This document shows, piece after piece, positions 7,667-15,847 of a DNA stretch of 37,824 nucleotides (positions within the stretch are counted from its first letter, which is position 1; each line of letters begins with the position of its first letter). The translations under genes were made by a program, and so were the position numbers. Origin of the DNA: an uncultured Uliginosibacterium sp. Lineage in GTDB: Bacteria; Pseudomonadota; Gammaproteobacteria; Burkholderiales; Rhodocyclaceae. The stretch is from assembly GCA_945957295.1 (NCBI GenBank), contig CAMFLH010000013.1:1-37824 (forward strand), read 5' to 3'. Under the pieces are notes generated by a model. That model was not told the DNA's origin. It was given only the letters and a program-made list of their open reading frames with translations, and made no database searches.

Positions 7667-8859
7667 CCGAGAACCTCACCTCACATCGCCCTGCGCCACG
7701 CCTGAGTCTGCTCGCCAGTGCCGTCGCGATTGCCCTGCTGGCCGGATGCGGCGCGAAGGGCGAAGCGCCTGACACGGCCGACACGGCGCCGAAGGCCGAG
7801 GCCGCCGCCCCGCATGAAGAGGGCACCCTGAATCTGAGCAAGAAAGAGCGGACGCGCGCCGGCATCCGGGTCGAGGCGCTGACGGCCATGCCGCTCAAGG
7901 ATCTGCTTGAGGTCACCGCGACGATCCAGCCGAATGCCGACCGTTTTGCCCGTGTGGCGGCGCCGGTCGAGGGGCGCATCGTCAGCGTGGCGACTCCGCT
8001 GGGGGCGCAGGTGCGCGCCGGCCAGCCGCTGGCCCAGGTTGAAAGCGTGGCGCTGGGGGAGGCCAACGCAGCCCTGAGCGCGGCGCGTGCGGCGGCCCGT
8101 ATTGCCGACGCCGACTTCAAGCGTGCGGAAGCCTTGAACGCGGACGAAATCATCGCCCAGAAGGACTACCTGCGTGCTCGCGCCGAACACGAGAAGGCGG
8201 CCGCCGAGTTGCGCGCGGCGGAGGAGCGGGTGCGGGTGCTGGGGGCTGATCCATCCGCCGCTGGGCGAAGTGGCGCCCGGCTGACTGTCGTCGCCCCGTT
8301 CGCCGGCACCGTAGTCGCGCGCAAGGCCACCGTTGGCGAACTGGCCACGCCGGCCGAGCCGATGTTCGCGGTGGCGGATCTCAGCCGCGTGTGGATCGAA
8401 GCCAACCTGACCGAAGCGATGCTCGCGCACGTGCGCCCGGGCGCGCAGGCCAGCATCAGCGTCGAGGCGTATCCCGGCGAGGTCTTCGAGGGCAAGGTGA
8501 GCTACGTGGCGGGCATGCTCGACAAGGCCTCGCGCACGGTCCCTGCGCGGATCGAGCTGGCCAACAAGGACGGGCGCCTGAAGCCGGAGATGTTCGCCAA
8601 GGCGCGCATCGAGGCCGGCGGCGCTGGCGAAGAGCGCCTTGCGGTGCCGGACGACGCAATCATCCTGCTGCAGGGGCAGCCCACGGTCTTCGTGGCAGAG
8701 GGCGATGGCTTTGCGCCGCGCGCGGTCGATCTGGGCGAGAAGCGTGGCGGCCGCACCGTCGTGCGTTCGGGTGTTGCGGCCGGCGAGCAGCTGGTCGTCG
8801 CGGGGACGTATGCCTTGAAGGCACGTCTGCTGAAGTCGCAGATCGGCGACGAGCACTGA
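7663..8859 (+). CDS. czcB: CzcB-like periplasmic adaptor (membrane-fusion lipoprotein)
   Basis: A 398-residue RND periplasmic adaptor. The N-terminus is a lipoprotein signal (AIALLAGC), so Cys is probably lipidated and the protein anchored to the inner membrane. The barrel-sandwich/lipoyl halves are visible (VAAPVEGRIVSVATPLGAQV and later VVAPFAGTVVARKATVGE), separated by an Ala-rich helical hairpin (about residues 120-190). A beta-barrel and membrane-proximal domain follow (SRVWIEANLTEAML, YPGEVFEGKVSYV). It would bridge CzcA and CzcC and may hand metal to the pump. The start overlaps the czcC stop by four bases, and czcA begins 13 bases after its end. It lacks the long His-rich N-terminal stretch of some CzcB proteins. 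Confidence 0.92.
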   Translation: MTENLTSHRPAPRLSLLASAVAIALLAGCGAKGEAPDTADTAPKAEAAAPHEEGTLNLSKKERTRAGIRVEALTAMPLKDLLEVTATIQPNADRFARVAAPVEGRIVSVATPLGAQVRAGQPLAQVESVALGEANAALSAARAAARIADADFKRAEALNADEIIAQKDYLRARAEHEKAAAELRAAEERVRVLGADPSAAGRSGARLTVVAPFAGTVVARKATVGELATPAEPMFAVADLSRVWIEANLTEAMLAHVRPGAQASISVEAYPGEVFEGKVSYVAGMLDKASRTVPARIELANKDGRLKPEMFAKARIEAGGAGEERLAVPDDAIILLQGQPTVFVAEGDGFAPRAVDLGEKRGGRTVVRSGVAAGEQLVVAGTYALKARLLKSQIGDEH

Positions 8860-8872
8860 GCGAAGGAGAACG

Positions 8873-11800
8873 ATGATGCTCAATGCAATCGTGGATGCCG
8901 CGCTGCGGTACAAGGTGCTGGTGCTGGTAGCGTTCGCCGTGGTCGTCGGGCTCGGCGTTCAGGCCTTCCGCAACGTGCCGGTCGATGCTCTCCCGGATGT
9001 CACGCCGGTGCAGGTCAACATCTACACCGAGTCGCCTGGCCTTGCCGCCGAAGACGTCGAGAAGTTGCTGACGACGCCGATCGAGGGCGCGATGGCCGGG
9101 CTTGCGGGGGTCGAGGAAGTGCGCTCGGTGTCCCTGTTCGGCCTTTCGTATGTCGGCGTGTATTTCAAAGACAACGTCGACATCTACTTCGCGCGCCGGC
9201 TGGTCGGCGAGAAGCTGCAGGAAGCCAAGGAGCGGCTGCCGCAAGGCTACGGTGAGCCGGTGCTGGGGCCGAACACCTCGGGCCTCGGCCAGGTGTTCTG
9301 GTACACCGTGGAGTCTGCGGACAAGAAGCTCTCCGCGATGGATCTGCGCACCCTGCATGACTGGACGGTGCGCCTGATCCTGCGCACCGCGCCGGGCGTG
9401 GACGACGTCATCTCCTGGGGCGGCGAAGAGAAGCAGTACCAGGTGCAGATCGACCCGGCGAAGCTGATCAAGTACGAGCTCGGCTTCAAGGAAGTGATGG
9501 AGCAGCTCACCGCCAACAACAAGCAGGTTGGCGGGCAGTATCTGAACATCGGGCGGGAGCAGTACCTCGTGCGTGGTTTGGGGCTGGTGGCGAACACGCA
9601 AGACATCGGCTCCATCGTGCTCGCCGAGCGCGACGGCACACCGATCTATGTGCGCGATGTGGCCACCGTGACCGAAGCGCCCGCTCTGCGCTTCGGCGCG
9701 GTGACGCGCGACGGCAAGGAGGCGGTGCTTGGCATGGCGCTTTCGCGCGTCGGCGAGAACGCGAAGAGCGTGGTCGATGCGGTGAAGGCCAAGCTCGCCA
9801 CCGCTCAGGCCGCACTGCCCGAGGGCGTGAGCCTCAAGCCGATCTATGACCGCACCGACATCGTCGAGAAGGCGCTGAAGACGGCCGAGAGCGCGCTGGT
9901 CGAGGGCTCCATCCTCGTCGTGATCGTGCTGTTCCTGTTCCTCGGGGAAGTGCGCTCGGCGATAGTCGTGATCGTGACTTTGCCGCTGGCGATGCTGATG
10001 GCCTTCCTGATGATGAATCAGGTTGGTATGTCGGCGAACCTGATGTCCTTGGCAGGGCTTGCGATCGGCATCGGCATGATGGTCGATGGCGCGGTGGTGA
10101 TGGTCGAGAACGCCTTCCGCCTGCTCGCCCATGCGAAGGAATCCGGCAAGCCGATCAACAGGACGCACCTGATTCTGGAGGCCGCGCGCGAGGTGGCGAA
10201 CCCGATCGCCTTCGCGATCCTGATCATCATCGTGGTGTTCCTGCCGCTGTTCTCGCTCACCGGCCTCGAAGGCAAGCTCTTCAAGCCGATGGCGCTGACG
10301 ATCACGTTTGCGATGGCCGGCTCCTTGATCCTCTCGCTCACGCTGGTCCCGGTGCTCGCTGCACTGATCCTCAAGCCCAAGGAGGAGAAAGATACCTTCG
10401 TGGTGCGTCATGCCAAGGCCGTGTACCTGCCGCTGCTCGACTGGGCGCTCGGCCACAAGAGGCAGGTGATGGTGGCGGCCGTGAGCTTGCTGGTGGGCTC
10501 GCTCGCACTGTTCCCGCTGCTGGGCAAGGAGTTCATGCCCACGCTGCAGGAAGGTTCGATCATGTTCCGCATCACCGGGATTCCCTCGACCTCGCTCGAT
10601 GAGTCGATCCGCGTGTCGAACGTGGTGGATACGACGCTGCGTGAGCGCTTCCCGCAGGTGCGCTCGGTGCTCGCGACGATTGGCCGTGCCGAGAAGGGCG
10701 AGACTGCCGATGTGAACTACATGGAAGTGCTGCTCGACATGAAGCCCGAGGCCGAGTGGCCTGCCAGGGTCTCCTACGCGAAGCTCTCGGCGGACATGCA
10801 GGCGGTGCTGGAGGAGACCGTGCCGACGGCAGTGTTCGGCGCGACGCAGCCGATCCAGATGCGTGTCGAGGAACTGATCTCCGGCGTGCGCGCAACCCTC
10901 GCGCTGAAGCTCTATGGCGAGGACCTCGCGACGCTCGACCGCTTGAGCGGGCAGATCAAGTCGGTGCTCGACAAGGTGCCGGGCGTGGCGGACCTCTCGG
11001 CGGAGGCCAACAAGGGCAAGCCGCAGCTCGTCATCAAGGTGGACCGCGAGGCGGCGGCGCGCTACGGCGTCAACGCGGACGAGGTGCTGGAGATCGTGCA
11101 GTCCGGCATCGGCGGCAGCGCTGTGTCGACCCTGATCGACGGCACCAAGCGCTTCGACATTGCCGTGCGCCTTGCCGAGAACTACCGCGCCAATCCGGCG
11201 GCGATTGCGGCGATTCCGTTGCGCACCCGCGAAGGGGCGCTGGTGCCTTTCGGGCAGGTGGCGAAGTTCGAGCTCGACGAGGGCTACTCCTTCGTACGCC
11301 GTGAGGCCCTGCAGCGCTATGCCGTGCTGCAGATGGACGTGAAGGGGCGCGATGTCGGCAGCTTCGTGAAGGAGGCCGATGCGCGTCTGCGCGACCAGGT
11401 GAAGCTGCCCGCGGGCTACTGGGTGGAGTGGGGCGGCGCTTTCGAGAACCAGCAGCGCGCGATGGCGCGGCTCGCGATGATCGTGCCGCTGACGATCGGC
11501 TTGATCTTCCTGCTGCTCTACACCGCCTTCAACTCGGTGCGGCACGCCACGCTGACCATCGCCAACGTGCCCTTCGCGATCATCGGCGGCATCGTCAGCC
11601 TCTTCGTGACGGGTCAGTACCTGTCAGTGCCGTCAGCCATCGGTTTCATTGCGGTGTTCGGTGTCGCGATGCTCAACGGCATCGTGATGGTGTCCTTTCT
11701 GAACGACCTGCGCCAGCGCGGACGAAGCATCCGCGACGCGGTGCGCGAAGGGGCTGCGCTGCGCCTGCGCCCGGTGCTGATGACCGCCACGGTGGCCATC

Positions 11801-11998
11801 CTCGGTCTGGTGCCGATGCTGCTGTCCACCGGCGTTGGTGCCGAAACCCAGCGACCACTGGCGACCGTCGTCGTCGGGGGGCTCTTTACCTCCACGGCAC
11901 TGACGCTGTTGCTCCTGCCACTGCTCTACGAATGGTCCGAACAACGCGCTGAAGCGCGCCGTCAGGTCGCGCTCGATCTGGCCAAGGAAGGAGTCTGA
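8873..11998 (+). CDS. czcA: CzcA/CusA-family heavy-metal RND efflux pump
   Basis: A 1041-residue inner-membrane RND transporter of the heavy-metal efflux (HME) group, of normal length. It shows TM1, a first large periplasmic loop (VPVDALPDVTPVQVNIYTESPG is diagnostic), TM2-6, a second periplasmic loop and TM8-12. TM4 reads AIGIGMMVDGAVVMVENAF: the Asp of DGA and the Glu of VEN used in proton transfer are present. The extra Asp of the DFG triplet found in Zn/Co/Cd pumps such as C. metallidurans CzcA is replaced by AIG. The metal spectrum is therefore uncertain, although gene context (czcI, dmeRF) favours divalent metals. Start at ATG 8873, with a second ATG at 8876; GAAGGAG lies just upstream. 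A 961-residue antisense ORF here is a codon-usage shadow. Confidence 0.93.
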   Translation: MMLNAIVDAALRYKVLVLVAFAVVVGLGVQAFRNVPVDALPDVTPVQVNIYTESPGLAAEDVEKLLTTPIEGAMAGLAGVEEVRSVSLFGLSYVGVYFKDNVDIYFARRLVGEKLQEAKERLPQGYGEPVLGPNTSGLGQVFWYTVESADKKLSAMDLRTLHDWTVRLILRTAPGVDDVISWGGEEKQYQVQIDPAKLIKYELGFKEVMEQLTANNKQVGGQYLNIGREQYLVRGLGLVANTQDIGSIVLAERDGTPIYVRDVATVTEAPALRFGAVTRDGKEAVLGMALSRVGENAKSVVDAVKAKLATAQAALPEGVSLKPIYDRTDIVEKALKTAESALVEGSILVVIVLFLFLGEVRSAIVVIVTLPLAMLMAFLMMNQVGMSANLMSLAGLAIGIGMMVDGAVVMVENAFRLLAHAKESGKPINRTHLILEAAREVANPIAFAILIIIVVFLPLFSLTGLEGKLFKPMALTITFAMAGSLILSLTLVPVLAALILKPKEEKDTFVVRHAKAVYLPLLDWALGHKRQVMVAAVSLLVGSLALFPLLGKEFMPTLQEGSIMFRITGIPSTSLDESIRVSNVVDTTLRERFPQVRSVLATIGRAEKGETADVNYMEVLLDMKPEAEWPARVSYAKLSADMQAVLEETVPTAVFGATQPIQMRVEELISGVRATLALKLYGEDLATLDRLSGQIKSVLDKVPGVADLSAEANKGKPQLVIKVDREAAARYGVNADEVLEIVQSGIGGSAVSTLIDGTKRFDIAVRLAENYRANPAAIAAIPLRTREGALVPFGQVAKFELDEGYSFVRREALQRYAVLQMDVKGRDVGSFVKEADARLRDQVKLPAGYWVEWGGAFENQQRAMARLAMIVPLTIGLIFLLLYTAFNSVRHATLTIANVPFAIIGGIVSLFVTGQYLSVPSAIGFIAVFGVAMLNGIVMVSFLNDLRQRGRSIRDAVREGAALRLRPVLMTATVAILGLVPMLLSTGVGAETQRPLATVVVGGLFTSTALTLLLLPLLYEWSEQRAEARRQVALDLAKEGV

Positions 11999-11999
11999 G

Positions 12000-12338
12000 A
12001 TGAAGGAAATCAAGGCCTACGTGCACCGCAGCCGCATCGCCGACGTGATGCAGGCGCTCAAGGAGTCCGAACCCTTCAAGGGCCGAGACGGCGCTCATCG
12101 CCACAACCTGGCAGCCTATGTCGTGAAGGGCTCGCTGCAGGCGCTTGACCGGCAGGAACAGCACTACTCGCTGGATCTGGGCGACGCCGTCATCGATGAG
12201 TACAAGCTCGAGTTCATTTGCGAGGACGCCGACGTTGATGCGCTGGTCTCAATCATCAAGGCTGCCGCGCACACCGGGCGCTGTGCCTGCGGCTGGGTGT
12301 ATGTCGTCGACGTGCTCCGAGCGGAGCACATTGAATGA
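12000..12338 (+). CDS. P-II-like signalling protein of a metal-efflux operon
   Basis: A 112-residue protein with the P-II/CutA-like ferredoxin fold: MKEIKAYVHRSRIADVMQAL opens like GlnB, a T-loop region follows (KGRDGAHRHNLAAYVV) and the C-terminal half is DALVSIIKAAAHTGRCACGWVYVVDV. In canonical P-II proteins that last segment reads G-D-G-K-I-F and binds ATP. Here it is Cys-Ala-Cys-Gly-Trp, so nucleotide binding is doubtful and two potential metal ligands appear. The uridylylated T-loop Tyr is not evident. P-II-like genes next to CusA/CzcA pumps have been described as a separate group (PII-NG). It starts 2 bases after czcA behind AAGGAGT and overlaps the next gene, so it belongs to the efflux operon. 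A role in sensing metal or gating the pump is inferred. Confidence 0.85.
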   Translation: MKEIKAYVHRSRIADVMQALKESEPFKGRDGAHRHNLAAYVVKGSLQALDRQEQHYSLDLGDAVIDEYKLEFICEDADVDALVSIIKAAAHTGRCACGWVYVVDVLRAEHIE

Positions 12339-12724
12339 AGCATTCAAACTTCCGCGACCTGAGGTGGCGGTCGCAGAGTGCGACCCGCACCTGGCTGATC
12401 GCGGCTGCACTGCTATCCGTTACGACATGGGCCACGCCCGGTGATGCAAGTGAGGGGGCTTCGTCGCGCCATCGATCGGGAACGGTGGTCGCCGTCGGGC
12501 CGCTCTCCGAATTGCATCCGACGCGACCCGACCGATGCGCCCGCCCCAGTCCTGCGTTCGATCTTCAGGTCGGCTACGTTGTGATGTATCGCTCACCAGT
12601 GGGCTTCCGGACGCGAGTCGTCGCGCTCAATGAAGCTGAAGCGGCGCGGGTGAGGGTGGGGGATATGGTGAGCGTAGCCAAAGGCTCGTGCAGCGCTGTG
12701 CTGTCGGGTACTGCCACGGAGTAA
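12335..12724 (+). CDS. Small exported protein of unknown function in the czc operon
   Basis: A 129-residue protein with no family I recognise. A basic N-terminus (FRDLRWRSQS) precedes a hydrophobic segment (TWLIAAALLSVTTWATPGDAS) with a likely signal cleavage site near residue 38. The mature part of about 90 residues contains VVAVGPLSELHPT, a short Cys/Pro stretch (DRCARPSP), GYVVMYRSPVGFRTRVVALN and a second Cys (KGSCSAVL). The two Cys could form a disulfide in the periplasm. Its ATG overlaps the TGA of the P-II-like gene, so it is probably translated together with it and belongs to the metal-efflux operon. Function unknown. Confidence 0.65.
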   Translation: MKHSNFRDLRWRSQSATRTWLIAAALLSVTTWATPGDASEGASSRHRSGTVVAVGPLSELHPTRPDRCARPSPAFDLQVGYVVMYRSPVGFRTRVVALNEAEAARVRVGDMVSVAKGSCSAVLSGTATE

Positions 12725-12746
12725 GCAAGACTGGCTTGGCAAGACC

Positions 12747-12786
12747 GGAACGCGATGGGGCTCAGCCACATGGCCTCTCGCGTTCC
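12747..12786. terminator. Inverted repeat, possible terminator of the czc operon
   Basis: A perfect 9-base inverted repeat, GGAACGCGA (12747-12755) and TCGCGTTCC (12778-12786), with a 22-base loop. It begins 23 bases after the last plus-strand gene of the efflux operon and lies between convergent genes. There is no T-run after it, so it may be a bidirectional or Rho-assisted terminator, or simply a protein-binding palindrome. Confidence 0.4.
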
Positions 12787-12981
12787 ATTCGTCGACTGCA
12801 GGTGGTGGTGCGATACGCTTGGCTAAAACGGCCTACCGCGCGCCGCCGGGGCGGCCCGATGCCTTCTTGCAAGCCTCGCCCTGCGGATCTTGCATCGCGG
12901 CAGCTCGACCGCCAGATCTTCTTCAGAATCGGCGGGAGCGCAGGTGGAATTCGCGTCGTCCCGCGGCAAACGCCTCGCAAA

Positions 12982-14202
12982 TTACGAAGCGGACTCCAGG
13001 GTCTTGGGCGTGCGTGATCGGACCAAGGTCAAGGCGGCCAAGGTCAGCGGCACAAAGGACAGCCACAGCACGGTGTCCCAGCCAAACGCAGTCAGCAGGC
13101 TGCCGGACAGGAAGGAACCGCAGGCGACGGTGCCGAACACCACGAAGTCGTTGAACGACTGAACTCGCGACCGCTCTTCCGGCGCGTGGCAGTCCAGCAC
13201 CATGGCCGAGGCGCCGACAAAGCCGAAGTTCCAACCCACGCCCAGCAGGATCAGCGTGAGCCAGAAGTGCGCCACATCCACACCCAGCAAGCCCACTGCC
13301 GCTGACAACCCGGTCAGCAACAGGCCGGCCATCGACACGGCCTTCGCATCGAATCGCGCGATCAGTCGCCCGGTGAAGAAGCTCGGCGCGTACATTGCGA
13401 TCACATGCCATTGAATCCCGAGGTTTGCCGACGCCTGCGACAAACCGCACAAATGCATGGCCAAGGGGGCCGCGGTCATCAGGAAGTTCATCAGCAGGTA
13501 GGAGATCACGCCGCAGGTCACCGCCGTGATGAAGCGCGGGTCACGGGCGATGACGCCGATCGGCCGCCCGCCGGCGTGGCTGCGCTCGTTCGTGAGCGCT
13601 GGCAAGCGCACGCCGGCAAGGATCAAGCCCGACAGGGCCGCCACCAACGCTTGCGCGACGAAGGTGCCGGCGAAAGTGTGGGGCGGCCAGAGATCCATCG
13701 TGTAGGTGACGAGCTGTGGGCCGATCACGCCGGCGAAGATGCCGCCTGTCATCACCAGCGACAACGCGCGCGCCCGCAGCGCCGGCGGGACGCAGTCCGC
13801 CGCGGCAAAGCGGAAGGTCAGCACGACGGCCGCATAGGCGCCACCGAAGAAGGTCGCGGCGCAGAACAGCCAGAAGAGCCCAAGGATCACCGCGAGCGCC
13901 GCGAGCAGCCCGACCAGCACGCCGCAGCCGGCGCCAATCAGGAATGCAGTGCGCCGCCCGTAGCGTTGGGCGATCAGGCCTGCAGGCAGCGAGCATGCAG
14001 TCATGCCTAGGACGAAGATCGTAATGGGCAGGGTGGCGAGCGCCTGGCTTGGCGCGAGTGTGCTGCCGACGATGGCGCCGGTGGCATAAACCACCACGGC
14101 GTTCGCGCCAGAGAGTGCCTGCGCCAGGATCAGTCGTGTGAGATTGCTCAGTTCAAGTGAGGCGGTGGCTCGGGGGTTCGCGTCCTTAGCGGGCATGCCC
14201 AT
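12982..14202 (-). CDS. Major facilitator superfamily transporter
   Basis: A 406-residue inner-membrane protein with about 12 hydrophobic segments in two halves. The loop 2-3 signature of the MFS is visible as AGLIAQRYGRRTAFLIGAGCG, and the matching second-half segment is TGRLIARFDAKAVSMAGLLL. A central hydrophilic linker (NERSHAGGRPIGVIARDPRF) separates the halves. No substrate can be assigned from motifs. The start at 14202 (ATG) has an in-frame alternative at 14196. The N-terminal coding end overlaps the last codons of the alcohol dehydrogenase remnant on the same strand, so that gene was probably once its upstream operon partner. Confidence 0.88.
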   Translation of the reverse strand: MGMPAKDANPRATASLELSNLTRLILAQALSGANAVVVYATGAIVGSTLAPSQALATLPITIFVLGMTACSLPAGLIAQRYGRRTAFLIGAGCGVLVGLLAALAVILGLFWLFCAATFFGGAYAAVVLTFRFAAADCVPPALRARALSLVMTGGIFAGVIGPQLVTYTMDLWPPHTFAGTFVAQALVAALSGLILAGVRLPALTNERSHAGGRPIGVIARDPRFITAVTCGVISYLLMNFLMTAAPLAMHLCGLSQASANLGIQWHVIAMYAPSFFTGRLIARFDAKAVSMAGLLLTGLSAAVGLLGVDVAHFWLTLILLGVGWNFGFVGASAMVLDCHAPEERSRVQSFNDFVVFGTVACGSFLSGSLLTAFGWDTVLWLSFVPLTLAALTLVRSRTPKTLESAS

Positions 14203-14560
14203 CCTTCATAGTCAGCACCATCCTGAATTTCACGTCGCCGGATCGCATCCGTTGGTAAGCCTCGGCGGCGCGTTCGAGCGGCATTGTTTCGATTTGCGGC
14301 CGGACATTCGTGAGTACGCTGAAAGCCAGGGCGCGCTCGCTGTCGTAAGGCGTGCCGGTAATCGATCCAAGCACGCTGCGCTCCGCGCCGACCAATTGTC
14401 CCATGCCGATTTGCAACCGATCCTTGCCCGCGCCCAGCACGACCATCCGACCGCGCGGCGCCAGGCCCGGCACGAGGGCAGAGGTGGCGACGGCATCGGT
14501 GCTCGTCGTGAGGATGGCTTGTGCGCCGTTTGCAGACTACAGCGCGGCCGCCGTCACTTG
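14186..14560 (-). pseudogene. 3' remnant of a zinc-type alcohol dehydrogenase gene
   Basis: The frame encodes only the C-terminal part of a medium-chain zinc alcohol dehydrogenase: GAQAILTTSTDAVATSALV, then APRGRMVVLGA (a Rossmann strand), and a normal end (ERAAEAYQRMRSGDVKFRMVLT). Upstream, the coding frame meets an in-frame TAG at 14537-14539, in the place where family members have a Leu-Gln helix end. Homology stops a few codons beyond that. The N-terminal catalytic domain with the zinc ligands is missing. The upstream neighbour is draG, so a deletion between draG and this gene probably removed its 5' half. The ORF track reports only the GTG-started tail (14473). Confidence 0.85.
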
Positions 14561-14636
14561 AGGCTACGAAGGTGGTTGCTCTTTCTACTTGTGATTCTCG
14601 CACCTCGCGATCTCTTGCGACGAATTACGTGGTCGA

Positions 14637-15578
14637 TCACAAGCGGGCAAGTTGCTCTGCATGAGTGAGGCATTGTGAGGCAATGGAGGTGTGCAAGGCT
14701 GATCGCCAGCTGGCCGGCAGGCATTGCTCGCCATACAGGGCACCGAGTATCGCGCCAGCGATGGCGCCGGTGGTGTCGGCGTCGCCGCCGCGGTTGACGA
14801 CTTCGATCAGCGCGGCTTCGAAGTTGTCGGTGATGTCGATGGCTTGCAACACCGCGCGCATGGTGTCGACGATGTAGCCACTCGGGTTGAGTGCTGGCTT
14901 GCCACGGAAGTGGAAGGCCGGTTGAGCCTTGACGAGCTCATGGGCGAGGGCGATCACGCCGCGAATGCCGTGGCCGAGGATGCCCGCCTGGATCATGCGG
15001 ACGACGCAGACGGTGGCGGCGTCGGTGAGCGGGTTGTGATGCGTAACACGCGCTTGCGTGATTGCGGCGTCGCGCACCGCGTCGGCAGGGGCGCCGAGCA
15101 GTGCGATTGCGACCGGGGCGCAGCGCATGGTGGCGCCGTTGCCGGCGTCGTCCGATGGTGGCACGCAGGCTTCACCGGTGCGCCGATAGCGTGTGATGCC
15201 GCGCCGTACCGTGTTACCGATGTCGACCGGCTTGCTGCGCATCCATGCGTCGAACGCGCGGGCGTAGTCCTCTGCAGTCGGCTGGCGGTTGCGGATCAGC
15301 GCTTCGGCGACGGCAAAGGCCATGGTGGTGTCATCGGTGACCTGGCCAGGCGCCAGCTTGAGCCAGCCGCCGCCGCGGATCTGCGTGTGGCGGCCATAGT
15401 GCGTGCGAATCTCGCGCGGCGTCATGAATTCCACCGTGGCGCCCAACGCGTCGCCGAGCGCCAGACCGAGCAGCGCACCCCGCGCGTGCGCACGAATGCG
15501 CTCGGCCGCTTCTGCTGGCGGCCACGCGATCTGTGGCGCTGGCCATGGCATTGCCCGCGCTTCGTCCGGGTGAGCCAC
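14637..15578 (-). CDS. draG: DraG, ADP-ribosyl-[dinitrogen reductase] hydrolase
   Basis: A 313-residue ADP-ribosylglycohydrolase. The conserved binuclear metal-site motifs are present: GLALGDALGATVEF near the start, DDTTMAFAVAEAL, and GGDADTTGAIAGAILGALYG near the end. DraG removes ADP-ribose from an Arg of the nitrogenase Fe protein and so reactivates it once ammonium or darkness/anoxia stress has passed. The gene follows nifB and a ferredoxin gene with short gaps on the same strand, so it should be transcribed from the nifB promoter. No draT is in the window. The first start is GTG at 15578, 10 bases after the ferredoxin stop; the ATG at 15551 is an alternative that removes nine residues. 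Confidence 0.93.
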   Translation of the reverse strand: MAHPDEARAMPWPAPQIAWPPAEAAERIRAHARGALLGLALGDALGATVEFMTPREIRTHYGRHTQIRGGGWLKLAPGQVTDDTTMAFAVAEALIRNRQPTAEDYARAFDAWMRSKPVDIGNTVRRGITRYRRTGEACVPPSDDAGNGATMRCAPVAIALLGAPADAVRDAAITQARVTHHNPLTDAATVCVVRMIQAGILGHGIRGVIALAHELVKAQPAFHFRGKPALNPSGYIVDTMRAVLQAIDITDNFEAALIEVVNRGGDADTTGAIAGAILGALYGEQCLPASWRSALHTSIASQCLTHAEQLARL

Positions 15579-15587
15579 GATGCGGGC

Positions 15588-15833
15588 TCATCCGTCGCGG
15601 GCAGCCGGCGACAGCGAGCCGAGCGGGTTAAGGGGCGTGCCGAGTTCGTCGATGATCACGCCCTCGATCGGGCAGATCGCAGCGCACTGCGGCGTGGCGT
15701 GCGCGTCGATGCACTCGGTGCAGCGATCGGAGTCGATCAGGAAATGTGGCTGGGCTTCGAGGATTGCCTGGTGCGGACACAGCGCGACACAAGCCCAGCA
15801 ATTGACGCAGCCCGCAACGATTTCGAGTGCCAT
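15588..15833 (-). CDS. 2[4Fe-4S] ferredoxin of the nif cluster
   Basis: An 81-residue ferredoxin. The first cluster motif is CVNCWACVALCP (C-x2-C-x2-C-x3-C). The second is CTECIDAHATPQCAAICP (C-x2-C-x8-C-x3-C), the longer-spaced motif typical of FdxN/NifB-associated ferredoxins. It probably feeds low-potential electrons to NifB or nitrogenase. The ORF track extends it to 15911, but that extension runs into nifB coding sequence. The ATG at 15833 has a GGGGT-like ribosome site, lies 14 bases after the nifB stop and gives a normal N-terminus (MALEIVAGCVNC). draG follows 9 bases later, so the three genes form an operon. Confidence 0.92.
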   Translation of the reverse strand: MALEIVAGCVNCWACVALCPHQAILEAQPHFLIDSDRCTECIDAHATPQCAAICPIEGVIIDELGTPLNPLGSLSPAARDG

Positions 15834-15847
15834 GCCGCTACCCCGGG

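Noticed and set aside
8660-11545. 961-residue ORF antisense to czcA
   Set aside because: czcA is a full-length, motif-rich RND pump in the opposite frame. The antisense ORF is His/Arg-rich, lacks domains and results from high-GC codon bias.
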